From the NCBI RefSeq assembly GCF_900115155.1, contig NZ_FOVM01000008.1, forward strand, positions 121,019 through 185,018: a DNA stretch of 64,000 bases. Direction: 5' to 3'. The stretch's first letter is position 1; the number at the start of each line of letters is the position of its first letter. This DNA comes from Mycetocola miduiensis. GTDB taxonomy: Bacteria; Actinomycetota; Actinomycetes; Actinomycetales; Microbacteriaceae. The notes beneath the pieces were generated by a model. That model was given only the letters and a program-made list of their open reading frames with translations. It did no database searches and was not told where the DNA came from. The position numbers were made by a program, and so were the translations under genes. This document shows, piece after piece, positions 18,504-28,477 of this stretch.

Positions 18504-19310
18504 TTATTCGCGCGTGATGGCGATCATCCGCAGGATTTCGAGGTACAGCCAGATAACGGTGACCATGACGCCGAAGGCGCCCGACCAGCCGAACTTCCGC
18601 GGTGCGCGGTTCTGCACGCCCCGCTGGATGAAATCGAAGTCGAGAACCAGCGAGTATGCGCCCATGATGACGCAGAGCACACCGAGGATGAGGCCGAGCG
18701 GAATGCCGAAGATCTCTTCGCTGCGGAGTCCGAAGGCGTTGTCGGTCAGGCCGAACAGCTGCATTCCGACGTTGATGAGCGAGAACACGAGGTACCCGAC
18801 CATCGCGATGAGGAAGATCTTCGTGGCCTTCTTCGACGCGCGGATCTTTCCGCTCGCGAAAAGGGCGAGCGTCACGCCGACGACGGTGAGGGTGGCGAGC
18901 ACGGCCTGGACGACGATGCCCGGCCAGGCTGCCTCGAAGATGTAGGAGATACCACCGACGAAAACGCCCTGGGCTGCCGCATAGGCGAGGACCAGCGGAG
19001 CGGACGGCTCCTTCTTGAAGATGTTGACCATCGCGAGGATGAAGCCGATGATGGCGGCGCCGAAGACCAGGGCGGGCATCGTCGCACCGAGTGCCCAGCC
19101 GGCAAGAGCACCGACAACGAGCACACCGAATGCGATTCCGCTCTTCATGACGGTGTCCTCGACCGTCATCCGGTCAGCCTGCACCGGGCCGGCGGCCGGG
19201 CGGTTGTACATGTCCTGCAGCTCGGTCGCACTGGCCGTCTGAACGGCGAATGCCTGCGCGTTCGGCTGCGTGAATGCCGGGTTCTTGAACGCCGGGTTGC
19301 TCGTTGCCAT
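18504..19310 (-). CDS. Bax inhibitor-1/YccA family membrane protein
   Basis: A 268-residue protein with a polar N-terminus of about 55 residues, then seven transmembrane helices. The third to fifth read PLVLAYAAAQGVFVGGISYIFE, IVVQAVLATLTVVGVTLALF and FLIAMVGYLVFSLINVG. The last helix carries the family Asp-containing stretch SLVLDFDFIQRGVQ and ends with LYLEILRMIA. Bacterial members behave as pH-gated calcium leak channels (BsYetJ type). The start ATG 19310 follows AGAAGGA. A strong terminator behind it indicates a single-gene transcript. The physiological role in actinobacteria is unknown. Confidence 0.92.
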   Translation of the reverse strand: MATSNPAFKNPAFTQPNAQAFAVQTASATELQDMYNRPAAGPVQADRMTVEDTVMKSGIAFGVLVVGALAGWALGATMPALVFGAAIIGFILAMVNIFKKEPSAPLVLAYAAAQGVFVGGISYIFEAAWPGIVVQAVLATLTVVGVTLALFASGKIRASKKATKIFLIAMVGYLVFSLINVGMQLFGLTDNAFGLRSEEIFGIPLGLILGVLCVIMGAYSLVLDFDFIQRGVQNRAPRKFGWSGAFGVMVTVIWLYLEILRMIAITRE

Positions 19311-19470
19311 GTCTGTGTTGTTCCTTCTCAGTCGTATCGGCTGGAATGTGTTCGGACCGCGGAGCGGAACCTCCCTTTAATCTAGCGCTCTTTGCTGGGA
19401 AAAGCCGAGGATTCCGGGGTATTCCGCCCTCTTTCTCTGATACGGATCCCTCGGAACTAGGCTCGGGAGC

Positions 19471-20487
19471 ATGACGTTTCCCGGTCCGAACCGACCGCTC
19501 ATCATCGGCCACCGCGGCGCCCCGGGCTACCGGCCCGAGCACACGCGGTCGTCCTACGAGCTGGCGCTCGCCCTCGGTGCGGATGCCGTCGAGCCTGACA
19601 TCGTCGCGACGAAAGACGGCGTCCTGGTCCTGCGCCACGAAAACGAGATCTCCGGCACGACCGACGTGGCCTCCCGCCCCGAATTCGCCAGCCGCCGCAC
19701 GACGAAAATCGTTGACGGCGACGAACTGACCGGCTGGTTCACCGAAGACTTCACCTGGCGCGAACTCTGGACCCTCCGCTCGCGGGAGCGGATCGCTGCG
19801 CTGCGCTCGTCGAGCGCGACGTTCGACGGGACAGCCGGGATCCTCCGGCTGCGCGACCTGCTCGGAATCCTCGATGCCTCAGCAAAAAGCACCGGCCGGA
19901 TGCCCGGACTGGTGGTCGAGATCAAGCACGCGACCTACTTCGAACGGGCTGGGCTTCCGCTCGATGAACTGCTGGCGTCCGAGCTCGCTGGCACGCAATT
20001 CGCTGACGGCTCCGGTCTCGTCATCGAAGCGTTCGAGCACACGGTGCTGCGAAAGCTGGCCGTTCGCGGGGTCCATGCCGCGTACGTCTACCTCCTGGAG
20101 AGAAAGGGCGCACCGTACGATGCTGTCGCCGCGCTCGGAACGGACGCACCGCCGTACTCCGAGACGCTGACGGATGCCGGCCTCGACGCGCTCGTCGGCA
20201 GCGTCGACGGCATCAGCGTCGACAAGGCTCTGCTCTTCTCCGGGAACGCCGACGGGTCGACCAACGATCTCGTGGCGCGGGCGCACCGCCGTGGCCTCGC
20301 CGTCTTCACCTGGACTCTGCGGCCCGAGAACGCGTTCCTGGCACCCGCGTATCGGTCGGACGGAGAACCGGCGGATTTCGGACACTGGGAGGCCGAGTTC
20401 GACGCCATCCTCCGAACCGGCGTGGACGGCGTCTTCTGCGACCACCCCGATCTCGGCGTCGCAGCGAGAGATGCTCTCCTCGGGTAA
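19471..20487 (+). CDS. Glycerophosphodiester phosphodiesterase
   Basis: Hydrolyses deacylated phospholipid headgroups (glycerophosphodiesters) to glycerol 3-phosphate and alcohols. GDPD signature: IIGHRGAPGYRPEHTRSSYE with the catalytic His, EPDIVATKDGVLVLRHE with metal-binding Glu/Asp and second His, and DGVFCDHPDLG at the end. The protein has 338 residues and no signal peptide, so it is cytoplasmic. TAGGCT at 19458-19463 lies seven bases before the ATG, suggesting a leaderless message. It could feed glpD with substrate, although the two are 9 kb apart. Confidence 0.9.
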   Translation: MTFPGPNRPLIIGHRGAPGYRPEHTRSSYELALALGADAVEPDIVATKDGVLVLRHENEISGTTDVASRPEFASRRTTKIVDGDELTGWFTEDFTWRELWTLRSRERIAALRSSSATFDGTAGILRLRDLLGILDASAKSTGRMPGLVVEIKHATYFERAGLPLDELLASELAGTQFADGSGLVIEAFEHTVLRKLAVRGVHAAYVYLLERKGAPYDAVAALGTDAPPYSETLTDAGLDALVGSVDGISVDKALLFSGNADGSTNDLVARAHRRGLAVFTWTLRPENAFLAPAYRSDGEPADFGHWEAEFDAILRTGVDGVFCDHPDLGVAARDALLG

Positions 20488-20522
20488 GCGATGTCGGATG
20501 CCCGGCCTAAACTGGAAGGGAT

Positions 20523-22919
20523 ATGGCGAGCACCCCTACCCCAGACGCACACTCAGCGACCCCGGTCATCATGGACGGCTGGAAGACCGCCGCCATCCCA
20601 GGCGCGGGCGGTGAGAAGCGCGCTGGAGGCAGTCGTCTTCTCGACGGCCTCAACCCGCAACAGCGCCAGGCCGTGGAGTACCGCGGACAGGCTCTGCTCA
20701 TCGTCGCCGGCGCTGGTTCGGGCAAGACCAGCGTCCTCACCCGCCGCATAGCAAGTCTTCTCGAGAATCGCGAAGCCTGGCCGAGCCAGATCCTCGCCAT
20801 CACCTTCACGAACAAGGCCGCGGCCGAGATGCGCGACCGGGTTCGGGCGCTCGTCGGGCAGGCAGCTGAGGGTATGTGGATCTCCACGTTCCACTCGGCG
20901 TGCGTGCGCATCCTCCGGCGCGAAGCCGAGAACTTCGGATTCACCAAGAACTTCACGATCTACGACTCCTCCGATTCCCGGGTGCTCATCAAGCGGATCA
21001 TCAAGGAACAGGGCGCCGACGTGCTCGGCTTCACCCCGGCGAACGTGTCGGCGAAGATCTCGAAGCTCAAGAACGAGCTCGCCGACGTCGACAGCTACGC
21101 CAGGAACGCCAACATGGACGACCCGAACGAAGCGGCGTTCCTCTCGATCTTCCGGGCATACACCCGCGCGCTCACCGCAGCCAACGCCTTCGACTTCGAC
21201 GACCTCATCGGCCAGACGGTGTACCTGTTCCGGGCCTTCCCCCTTGTGGCGGCCGCTTACCGCACCCGGTTCCACCACGTGCTCGTCGATGAGTACCAGG
21301 ACACCAACCACGCCCAGTACGCCCTCATCCGGGAACTGACCAGGCCGCCGGCCGTCGAAGACGGCGCCCTCGTCGCCGCCGGCAATGGGGCATCCCTCAC
21401 GGTGGTCGGTGACTCTGACCAGTCCATCTACGCGTTCCGCGGCGCCGACATCCGCAACATCACCGAGTTCGAGCATGATTTCCCGGGCGCGGAGGTGATC
21501 CTGCTCGAACAGAACTACCGATCGACGCAGAACATCCTCACCGCCGCGAACTCGGTCATCGCCAACAACTTCGACCGCAAAGACAAGAAGCTGTGGACCG
21601 CCGTCGGCGACGGAGAGAAGATCGTCGGCTACACCGGGTACTCCGGTCACGATGAGGCCCAGTTCGTTGCCGACGAGATCGAAAAGCTCCACGCCGCCGG
21701 GACCCCGTACAGCGACGTCGCCGTGTTCTACCGCACCAACTCGCAGACGCGCGCGCTCGAGGAAATCTTCATCCGCTCCGCGCTTCCGTACCGGATCATG
21801 GGCGGCACCAAGTTCTACGAGCGCGCCGAGGTCAAGGACGCGATGGCGTACCTCGTCTCCGTGGCCAACCCGGCAGACACGCTTGCGCTTCGCCGCATCC
21901 TGAACACACCGAAGCGCGGAATCGGGCCGGCCACCGAGACGGCGTTGTTCAGCTTCGCCGAAGACAACGGGCTCAGCTTCCGCGACGGCATGCGGGAAGC
22001 CACCGCCCTCGGCCTCGGGCCGAAGGTGACGAACGCGATCCTGTCACTCTCCGCGCTGCTCGACGAGGGCGCGAAACTCGTCGCCGAGGGCAAGGTGGCC
22101 GACGTGCTCTCGCTGCTCGTGACCCAGAGCGGGCTCATCGAAGCACTGCGGCGCAGCCACGACCCTCAGGACGAAGCGCGCGCCGAGAACATCGAAGAAC
22201 TCGTGGCGGTAGCGAAAGAATTCGAGCGCAACAACCCCGACGGAGAACTGGTCGACTTCCTCACCGAGGTGTCGCTCGTCGCCGCGGCGGACGACCTCGA
22301 CGACTCCAGCGGAACCGTCTCTCTGATGACCCTGCACACCGCGAAGGGTCTCGAGTACGACGCCGTGTTCCTCACCGGAATCGAAGAAGACCTCCTGCCG
22401 CACAGGATGAGCGCGTCCGAGCCGGGTGGACCGGCCGAAGAACGTCGCCTGTTCTACGTGGGAATCACCCGGGCCAGGAAGCGCCTGTACCTGTCACTCG
22501 CGATGACTCGCGCCCAGTACGGCGAGACCGCGGTCGCGATGCCGAGCCGCTACCTGCAGGAGATCCCCGCCGAGCTCATCGAGTGGCGCCAATCGCCAGG
22601 CATGGCGAACTCGCGCGGCGGAACACAGCCCCGCGCGCTCAACGCGAACCGGTCCGGCTGGTCGGGCACCACGGGCAACGCGCTCGCCGACCGGCCGCTC
22701 ACCGAGAAACGGGACTGGCCCAACCGGATCACGAACCAGGTGCGCAACAACGGCGACCTCGAGCTGGCCTCCGGTGATCGCATCCGTCACACCGACTTCG
22801 GCGAGGGACGCGTGCAGACCGTGACAGGTGAAGGCGCCAAACGCATCGCGCATGTCGCGTTCGACTCGGCCGGTTTCAAGAAGCTGCTCATCAAAATTGC
22901 CCCGATTGAGAAGATCTGA
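20523..22919 (+). CDS. pcrA: ATP-dependent DNA helicase UvrD/PcrA
   Basis: Superfamily 1A 3'-5' helicase for repair and replication-conflict resolution. The 798 residues contain the Q motif [11 protein letters not shown], Walker [17 protein letters not shown], motif [10 protein letters not shown], motif [17 protein letters not shown], motif [14 protein letters not shown], motif [15 protein letters not shown] and motif [15 protein letters not shown]. The C-terminal 90 residues form the RNA-polymerase-binding Tudor-like tail typical of PcrA ([25 protein letters not shown]). Start ATG 20523 follows GGAAGGG and a TAAACT -10 box; ATG 20571 is a possible internal start. It shares one base with panD. 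Confidence 0.95.
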   Translation: MASTPTPDAHSATPVIMDGWKTAAIPGAGGEKRAGGSRLLDGLNPQQRQAVEYRGQALLIVAGAGSGKTSVLTRRIASLLENREAWPSQILAITFTNKAAAEMRDRVRALVGQAAEGMWISTFHSACVRILRREAENFGFTKNFTIYDSSDSRVLIKRIIKEQGADVLGFTPANVSAKISKLKNELADVDSYARNANMDDPNEAAFLSIFRAYTRALTAANAFDFDDLIGQTVYLFRAFPLVAAAYRTRFHHVLVDEYQDTNHAQYALIRELTRPPAVEDGALVAAGNGASLTVVGDSDQSIYAFRGADIRNITEFEHDFPGAEVILLEQNYRSTQNILTAANSVIANNFDRKDKKLWTAVGDGEKIVGYTGYSGHDEAQFVADEIEKLHAAGTPYSDVAVFYRTNSQTRALEEIFIRSALPYRIMGGTKFYERAEVKDAMAYLVSVANPADTLALRRILNTPKRGIGPATETALFSFAEDNGLSFRDGMREATALGLGPKVTNAILSLSALLDEGAKLVAEGKVADVLSLLVTQSGLIEALRRSHDPQDEARAENIEELVAVAKEFERNNPDGELVDFLTEVSLVAAADDLDDSSGTVSLMTLHTAKGLEYDAVFLTGIEEDLLPHRMSASEPGGPAEERRLFYVGITRARKRLYLSLAMTRAQYGETAVAMPSRYLQEIPAELIEWRQSPGMANSRGGTQPRALNANRSGWSGTTGNALADRPLTEKRDWPNRITNQVRNNGDLELASGDRIRHTDFGEGRVQTVTGEGAKRIAHVAFDSAGFKKLLIKIAPIEKI

Positions 22920-23329
22920 TGCTCCGCACCATGTTCACGGCCAAAATTCACCGCGCCACCGTGACCCACGCCGACCTGCACTACGTCGGCTCCGTCACCG
23001 TTGATTCCGACCTGCTCGAGGCTGCCGACATCCTTCCGGGTGAACTCGTCTCGATCGTCGACGTGACCAACGGCAGCCGGCTGGAGACGTACACGATCGC
23101 CGGGGAGCCTGGAAGTGGCGTTATCGGGATCAATGGCGCTGCCGCCCACCTGGTCGGCGTCGGCGACACCGTCATCCTCATCGCTTTCGGGCAGATGACA
23201 ACCGAGGAAGCCAGGGAGTACGTGCCACGCGTCGTGCACGTCGACGCCGACAACCGGGTCATCGCGCTCGGCAGTGACCCGGCGGCTGCGCTCGTCCCAG
23301 GAGTCGAGCGGGCGCCCCTCTCCCTCTGA
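22919..23329 (+). CDS. panD: Aspartate 1-decarboxylase
   Basis: Makes beta-alanine from aspartate for pantothenate and CoA synthesis. It is a pyruvoyl enzyme made by self-cleavage between Gly24 and Ser25 (HYVGSVT). Substrate-binding Lys9 (TAKIHRA), Tyr22 and the NGAAAHL loop are present. Length of 136 residues is normal. The ATG shares its A with the stop of the helicase gene (TGATG), so translation is coupled. Its TGA stop is the first element of a 17-bp tandem repeat. No panB or panC is nearby. Confidence 0.95.
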   Translation: MLRTMFTAKIHRATVTHADLHYVGSVTVDSDLLEAADILPGELVSIVDVTNGSRLETYTIAGEPGSGVIGINGAAAHLVGVGDTVILIAFGQMTTEEAREYVPRVVHVDADNRVIALGSDPAAALVPGVERAPLSL

Positions 23330-23411
23330 GGCTCCCCTCCCGCTGAGGCTCCCCTCCCGCTGAGGCTCCCCTCCCGCTGAGGCTCCCCTCCCTCTGAGGT
23401 ACCTCTCCCTC
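23327..23411. repeat. 17-bp tandem repeat (about five copies) starting at the panD stop
   Basis: The unit TGAGGCTCCCCTCCCGC begins at 23327, 23344, 23361, 23378 and 23395. The first four are complete, and copy four and the partial fifth have drifted (CCCTCT, GTACCT). The period is not a multiple of three. It looks like a slippage-prone minisatellite, strongly pyrimidine-rich on the plus strand. Confidence 0.85.
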
Positions 23412-23436
23412 TGGGCCGGTCAGCAGTCGGCGCCCG

Positions 23437-24213
23437 TCAGCGCCGAAGACGCCGGAGGTAATACCGCACGGGAAAATGACGGATGCTTCGCGGAACGGCC
23501 GGCCAGACGACACGGACAACGCCGAGCATCCGGTCGAATCGACGTTGTTGCCGTGGCGTCCACCGGAAGCCGAATGCCTCCCGCAGCCGCGGCGGAAGAA
23601 GCGCGGCCGTCACCAGCCTCACGGCTGGCAGCCCGGCCCGCAGCCAGAGTGGTGCTCCGGCCAGCGTCAGAAGCTGCCGGGAGACCGACAGCGCCTCGGG
23701 GGAGACCTCGAGATTGTCGAGTTCCGCATCGAACCAGGAGCGGAACGCCGCCCGATCCTCCGGCCACAGGTCGGCCGGCATCTGCAGGGCGGTGCCAAGG
23801 ACGGCGTACCCGCTATACACCTCGTCGGCGTCTTTCTTGGACAGGGGGCCGAAGACGAGTTCATGGACCTGAGCTGCTGTGTCGTACAGGGTCGCCGCCA
23901 CCCACAGCTGCAGCGTCGGGTCGAACGCGGAGTAGCCGGCTGAGTGGGCGTTTGGAGGTTTGGTCACCGGGGCGTGGGCCGCATTCACCCGCCGAGCGAT
24001 CGCCTTCCGGTCCGCGTCCGTGCCGTAAACCTGCGCATAACAGAAACCAAGAGTGCCGTGCAGCCGGTCGAGCGGGCGGGAGGTGAAGTCGCTGTGGGCG
24101 GCAACGCCGGCGCCCACAGCGGGATTCGCGATCTGCAGCAGGATTGCCCGGCCACCCCCGGCAACGAGGACGGCGTCGCCCCCGATGTCCTGCAGTGTCC
24201 TCACCCCGGCCAC
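23437..24213 (-). CDS. DUF2236 (oxygenase MpaB family) protein
   Basis: Protein of the DUF2236 family, which includes latex-clearing protein and fungal MpaB; some members bind b-type haem, most are uncharacterised. Diagnostic stretches: VLVAGGGRAILLQIANPAVGAGVAAHSDF near the start, GTLGFCYAQVYG, HAPVTKP and the conserved LQLWVAATLYDTAAQVHELVFGPL with the key His. It has 258 residues from GTG 24213. TTG 24258 upstream would add 15 residues but has no ribosome site; GCGAGG stands about ten bases before the GTG. Enzymatic activity is unknown. Confidence 0.8.
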   Translation of the reverse strand: MAGVRTLQDIGGDAVLVAGGGRAILLQIANPAVGAGVAAHSDFTSRPLDRLHGTLGFCYAQVYGTDADRKAIARRVNAAHAPVTKPPNAHSAGYSAFDPTLQLWVAATLYDTAAQVHELVFGPLSKKDADEVYSGYAVLGTALQMPADLWPEDRAAFRSWFDAELDNLEVSPEALSVSRQLLTLAGAPLWLRAGLPAVRLVTAALLPPRLREAFGFRWTPRQQRRFDRMLGVVRVVWPAVPRSIRHFPVRYYLRRLRR

Positions 24214-24365
24214 TGTAGTCGAGCCTCGCTGAGCGTACCGCCGGTGTTGCCGTGACAAAGTAGAGTGGGGAGCGGCCCTCTTTTCTCTCGGCGTCGAGAT
24301 ACCTCACACCGGGACTGCCACCCAACGCGAATACCAGCAATGCACTCAGCGGAACGGAAACCCAC

Positions 24366-25529
24366 GTGGATCTTTACGAGTACCAGGCACGAGACCTGTT
24401 CGAAAAATACGAGGTCCCGGTGCTGCCGGGTATCGTCGCAGAAACGCCCGAGGAGGTACGCGCAGCTGCTGAGAAGATCGGTGGCGTCGTCGTCGTCAAG
24501 GCGCAGGTGAAGGTCGGAGGCCGAGGCAAGGCAGGCGGCGTCAAGGTCGCCAAGACCCCCGACGAGGCGTTCGAAGCAGCAAAGGCCATCCTCGGCCTCG
24601 ACATCAAGGGCCACATCGTCAAGCGCGTGATGGTCGCCGGTGGTGCCCGCATCGCCCAGGAGTTCTACTTCTCTGTGCTGCTCGACCGGGCCAACCGCTC
24701 CTACCTCTCGCTCACGAGCGTCGAGGGTGGAATGGAGATCGAGATCCTCGCCGTCGAGAAGCCCGAAGCTCTCGCCCGCATCGAGGTCGACCCGCTCGAG
24801 GGCATCGACATCGACAAGGCGCGCGAGATCGCCGTCGCAGCGAACTTCCCGTCCGAACTCGTCGACAAGGTCGCCCCCGTCTTCGTCAAGCTGTACAACG
24901 TCTACAAGGGCGAAGACGCGACGCTCGTCGAGGTCAACCCGCTCGTCCTCACCGAGGAAGGCGACATCATCGCCCTCGATGGCAAGGTCTCGCTCGACGA
25001 GAACGCGGATTTCCGCCACCCCTCCCACGCGAAGCTCGAGGACAAGGATGCCGTCGACCCGCTGGAGGCCAAGGCCAAGGCCAGCGAGCTCAACTACGTC
25101 AAGCTCGACGGTGAAGTAGGCGTCATCGGCAACGGTGCAGGCCTTGTCATGTCGACCCTCGACGTCGTCGCGTACGCCGGTGAGAACCACGGCGGCGTGA
25201 AGCCGGCCAACTTCCTCGACATCGGAGGCGGAGCATCCGCCGAGGTCATGGCTGCCGGCCTCGATGTCATCCTCGGCGACCCGCAGGTCAAGAGCGTCTT
25301 CGTCAACGTATTCGGTGGAATCACCGCGTGCGACGCCGTGGCCAAGGGAATCGTCGGCGCGCTCGCCGAGCTCGGCTCCGCCGCGAACAAGCCCCTCGTC
25401 GTCCGTCTCGACGGCAACAACGTCGAAGAGGGCCGACGCATTCTCAACGAGGCCAACCATCCGCTGGTCACCCTCGCCGCAACCATGGACGAAGGCGCCG
25501 ACAAGGCCGCCGAGCTGGCTTCGAAGTAA
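24366..25529 (+). CDS. sucC: Succinyl-CoA synthetase, beta subunit
   Basis: TCA-cycle enzyme converting succinyl-CoA to succinate with ADP/GDP phosphorylation, as a heterotetramer with SucD. The N-terminal ATP-grasp ([32 protein letters not shown]) occupies about residues 1-240, and the CoA-ligase-type C-terminal domain has [18 protein letters not shown]. Length 387 is typical. The GTG start at 24366 matches the family N-terminus but has no recognisable ribosome site. TAGAGT near 24260 could be the -10 of a leader of about 100 nt. sucD follows after 16 bases. Confidence 0.95.
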   Translation: MDLYEYQARDLFEKYEVPVLPGIVAETPEEVRAAAEKIGGVVVVKAQVKVGGRGKAGGVKVAKTPDEAFEAAKAILGLDIKGHIVKRVMVAGGARIAQEFYFSVLLDRANRSYLSLTSVEGGMEIEILAVEKPEALARIEVDPLEGIDIDKAREIAVAANFPSELVDKVAPVFVKLYNVYKGEDATLVEVNPLVLTEEGDIIALDGKVSLDENADFRHPSHAKLEDKDAVDPLEAKAKASELNYVKLDGEVGVIGNGAGLVMSTLDVVAYAGENHGGVKPANFLDIGGGASAEVMAAGLDVILGDPQVKSVFVNVFGGITACDAVAKGIVGALAELGSAANKPLVVRLDGNNVEEGRRILNEANHPLVTLAATMDEGADKAAELASK

Positions 25530-25545
25530 AAGGACGAACGAACAC

Positions 25546-26433
25546 ATGTCAATTTTCCTCAACAAGGATTCCAAGGTCATCGTCCAGGGCATCACCGGCG
25601 GTGAAGGCACCAAGCACACCGCTCTGATGCTCAAGGCAGGTACCAACGTCGTCGGCGGGGTCAACGCCCGCAAGGCAGGCACCACCGTCCTGCACGGTGA
25701 CGTCGAGCTGCCCGTCTTCGGTACGGTCGCAGAGGCCATGGAGAAGACCGGCGCTGACGTGTCGATCGCCTTCGTGCCACCCGCATTCACGAAGGATGCC
25801 GTGATCGAAGCCATCGACGCAGAGATCCCTCTGCTCGTCATCATCACGGAGGGTGTTCCCGTCGGCGACTCCGCCGAGTTCTGGGCTTACGCGCAGAAGA
25901 AGGGCAACACGACCCGCATCATCGGCCCGAACTGCCCAGGCATCATCACCCCGGGCGAAGCCCTCGTCGGCATTACCCCGGCGAACATCACCGGCAAGGG
26001 CCCGATCGGCCTCGTCTCGAAGTCGGGCACCCTCACCTACCAGATGATGTACGAGCTGCGTGAGATCGGCTTCTCGACCGCCATCGGCATCGGTGGAGAC
26101 CCGATCATCGGCACCACCCACATCGACGCCCTCGCCGCGTTCGAGGCGGACCCGGAGACCAAGGCGATCGTCATGATCGGCGAGATCGGTGGGGATGCGG
26201 AAGAGCGTGCCGCCGACTACATCAAGGCTCACGTCACGAAGCCCGTCGTTGGCTACGTCGCAGGCTTCACCGCGCCAGAAGGCAAGACGATGGGTCACGC
26301 AGGCGCCATCGTGTCCGGTTCGGCCGGAACCGCCCAGGCCAAGAAGGAGGCCCTCGAGGCCGCCGGCGTCAAGGTCGGAAAGACCCCGTCGGAGGCCGCA
26401 CGCCTCATGCGCGAGATCATCGCCGGACTCTAA
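25546..26433 (+). CDS. sucD: Succinyl-CoA synthetase, alpha subunit
   Basis: Partner of SucC; carries the phosphohistidine intermediate. The 295 residues begin [25 protein letters not shown] (CoA-binding Rossmann domain), with [10 protein letters not shown] and [17 protein letters not shown] in the middle. The catalytic His251 lies in [23 protein letters not shown] 25546 has AAAAGGACG upstream. A longer open frame running back into sucC is not coding. The strong terminator 17 bases downstream ends the sucCD operon. Confidence 0.97.
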   Translation: MSIFLNKDSKVIVQGITGGEGTKHTALMLKAGTNVVGGVNARKAGTTVLHGDVELPVFGTVAEAMEKTGADVSIAFVPPAFTKDAVIEAIDAEIPLLVIITEGVPVGDSAEFWAYAQKKGNTTRIIGPNCPGIITPGEALVGITPANITGKGPIGLVSKSGTLTYQMMYELREIGFSTAIGIGGDPIIGTTHIDALAAFEADPETKAIVMIGEIGGDAEERAADYIKAHVTKPVVGYVAGFTAPEGKTMGHAGAIVSGSAGTAQAKKEALEAAGVKVGKTPSEAARLMREIIAGL

Positions 26434-26450
26434 ACGAGTTCCCGAAAAAC

Positions 26451-26488
26451 CCGAAGGGCGGCAGGAAACTGCCGCCCTTCGGAGTTTT
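26451..26488 (+). terminator. Terminator of sucCD
   Basis: CCGAAGGGCGGCAG-GAAA-CTGCCGCCCTTCGG: perfect 14-bp stem with a GNRA tetraloop, followed by AGTTTT. Confidence 0.9.
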
Positions 26489-26530
26489 CAGCGGAGCCCG
26501 CGGCTTTTGGGCGGCTAAACTTCGAGTCGA

Positions 26531-27808
26531 ATGAACCGCACAACTGTCGCCATGCTCGCCGCGCTTGAGGCGCTCATCACCGTCGCTATCGGCATCGGGA
26601 TCTCGCTCGTCCCACTCACGATTCTGTGGGCCGTCGATGCAGGATTCTCCGTCGACTGGACCCTCTTCTGGCAGGGCTCGGTAGACATCTGGCTGCTCAG
26701 CAATGGCGTCGACATCGAAGTCACCCTCCCATCTGCGGTCGTGGCGGGGACCGGTCTCGCGGCTGCAGCAGATCCGTTCTTCGTCACCATCGCGCCCCTC
26801 GCCCTGACCGCGTGCACCGTTCTCATGGGCGCTCGTGCCGGCATCCGCGCTTCGGCCACCCGGTACTGGCAGACGGCCGTTGCCGCCGGCCTTGGCACCG
26901 TTCTGCTGCTCAACGCCCTCATCTCAGTCAGCAGCGTCGGCGAGACTCTCCGGCCGTCCCTCGCGCAGGCACTGATCCTGCCAGGAGCGGTCTACGGGCT
27001 CGGCCTCGCCATCGGTGTTCTCCGGGGCATGCACCGCATCCCTGCGGGCAACGGCGGTGCCGTCGGCCGGCTCCTGTCCGGAGTGCAGGACCGATTCGAT
27101 GAACGTTTCGACAGGTTCGACCGGGCCGTGGCAGGCGCTGCCCTTCGCGGTGGCCTCGCAGCGGCGACCGGCATCCTCGGGGTGTCCGCCGTGCTTCTCG
27201 CACTCCTCGTCCTGATCAACTTCGGGCTCATCACCAGCCTGTACCAGGGTGCCCAGCTCGGCATCGTCGGCGGTGCAGCGACCACGCTTGCGCAGATCGC
27301 GTTCGTGCCGAACCTCGTCGTCTGGACCGCATCCTGGCTCGTCGGACCCGGCTTCGCCCTCGGCGCCGGCAGCGCGATCTCGCCGGTCAGCACCGTTGTC
27401 GGCCCGGTCCCCGGCCTCCCTATCCTCGGCGCAGTGCCCAGCGGAACCTTCGCCTTCGGCTTTCTCGGTCTGCTGGTGCCCGTGCTCGTCGGATACTTCG
27501 CCGCAGTGCTTCTCCGCCCGCGACTCGTCTGGGTTCTCGGCGCCCGCTCACTCGTCCGTCGCCTGCTCGTCACCGCTGCGGGCATGGGCCTGGTCGCCGG
27601 TGTTCTCCTCGGGTTGCTTGCCTGGTTCTCCGCCGGGGCGATCGGTCCAGGGCGACTCGCCGTCGTGGGCCCGAACCCCTGGCTCGTCGGCCTGTTCACC
27701 ACCATTGAGGTGGGGGTCGCCGCGGCAATCGGGATGGCGTCGGGCAGCAGCCGGCCCAGCTCGACGCCGGACGTTTCTCCGCTCCGCACCGCCGACCGGG
27801 TCCGGTAG
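26531..27808 (+). CDS. DUF6350 (PerM-like) polytopic membrane protein
   Basis: A 425-residue protein with about ten to twelve hydrophobic helices, for example LITVAIGIGISLVPLTILWAV at the start and FGFLGLLVPVLVGYFAAVLLRP later. It matches the DUF6350 family, often encoded between sucD and purN in actinobacteria, exactly as here. The name 'cell division protein PerM' is sometimes attached because of the mycobacterial member; whether this one acts in division is unknown. A TAAACT -10-like box at 26515 lies close to the ATG 26531, so the mRNA has little or no leader. Confidence 0.85.
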   Translation: MNRTTVAMLAALEALITVAIGIGISLVPLTILWAVDAGFSVDWTLFWQGSVDIWLLSNGVDIEVTLPSAVVAGTGLAAAADPFFVTIAPLALTACTVLMGARAGIRASATRYWQTAVAAGLGTVLLLNALISVSSVGETLRPSLAQALILPGAVYGLGLAIGVLRGMHRIPAGNGGAVGRLLSGVQDRFDERFDRFDRAVAGAALRGGLAAATGILGVSAVLLALLVLINFGLITSLYQGAQLGIVGGAATTLAQIAFVPNLVVWTASWLVGPGFALGAGSAISPVSTVVGPVPGLPILGAVPSGTFAFGFLGLLVPVLVGYFAAVLLRPRLVWVLGARSLVRRLLVTAAGMGLVAGVLLGLLAWFSAGAIGPGRLAVVGPNPWLVGLFTTIEVGVAAAIGMASGSSRPSSTPDVSPLRTADRVR

Positions 27809-27847
27809 CCGGTCCGACATCTGGCGAGCCGGTCCCCGACTCGACGA

Positions 27848-27862
27848 TAGAATTGCCGAGTG
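27848..27862 (+). promoter_or_regulatory. -10 box for a leaderless purN transcript
   Basis: TAGAAT 27848-27853, six bases, then GTG 27860. No ribosome site precedes the GTG. Confidence 0.6.
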
Positions 27863-28474
27863 CTCTCAATCGTCGTGCTGATCTCGGGCACGGGGTCCAA
27901 CCTCCGTGCGCTCCTCGAAGCCTCCGCCGACGCGGAGTATCCGGCACGCGTGATCGCCGTCGGCGCCGACCGTGAGGCTCCAGGCCTCGCGTACGCCGAG
28001 GAGTTCGGCGTCCCCTCGTTCATCGTCCCGTTCAGCTCATACGATTCGCGCGAAGCGTGGGGCGCCGCACTGCTCGAGCAGATCCGGGTCTGGAACCCCG
28101 ACCTCGTCGTGCTCAGCGGCCTGATGCGCCTGCTGCCGCCGAACGTGGTTGAGGCGCTCACCCCGAATCTCATCAACACCCATCCTGCCTACCTGCCCGA
28201 ATTCCCTGGGGCGCATGGGGTGCGCGACGCCATTCGCGCGGGAGTGGAGCAAACCGGGGCGTCGATCATCGTCGTTGACAATGGAGTCGATCAGGGTCCG
28301 ATCATCGTGCAGGAGCGCGTGCGCGTCCTTCCAGGCGACACGGAACACGAATTGCACGAACGCATCAAACCCGTCGAACGCCGGCTGCTCGTGCAGACCG
28401 TGCTCGACATCGCCAACGGCCTCGACCTCGGCGCGCTGTCGACGAGACGCCTCCCAGCCTCAATCAAGGAGTAG
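27860..28474 (+). CDS. purN: Phosphoribosylglycinamide formyltransferase (folate-dependent)
   Basis: Third step of purine synthesis: transfers formyl from 10-formyl-THF to GAR. The 204 residues begin [20 protein letters not shown] (phosphate loop). The catalytic triad is visible: Asn and His in [22 protein letters not shown] and Asp in [15 protein letters not shown]. The GTG 27860 start is supported by the -10 box six bases upstream. purH follows after 3 bases, so the two folate-dependent formyl transfers of the pathway are made from one message. folD, glyA and purU elsewhere in the window supply or drain their cofactor. Confidence 0.95.
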   Translation: MLSIVVLISGTGSNLRALLEASADAEYPARVIAVGADREAPGLAYAEEFGVPSFIVPFSSYDSREAWGAALLEQIRVWNPDLVVLSGLMRLLPPNVVEALTPNLINTHPAYLPEFPGAHGVRDAIRAGVEQTGASIIVVDNGVDQGPIIVQERVRVLPGDTEHELHERIKPVERRLLVQTVLDIANGLDLGALSTRRLPASIKE

Positions 28475-28477
28475 ACC

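Noticed and set aside
23327..23411. Possible CRISPR array
   Set aside because: The unit is 17 bp, strictly tandem without spacers, and there are no cas genes; it is a minisatellite.
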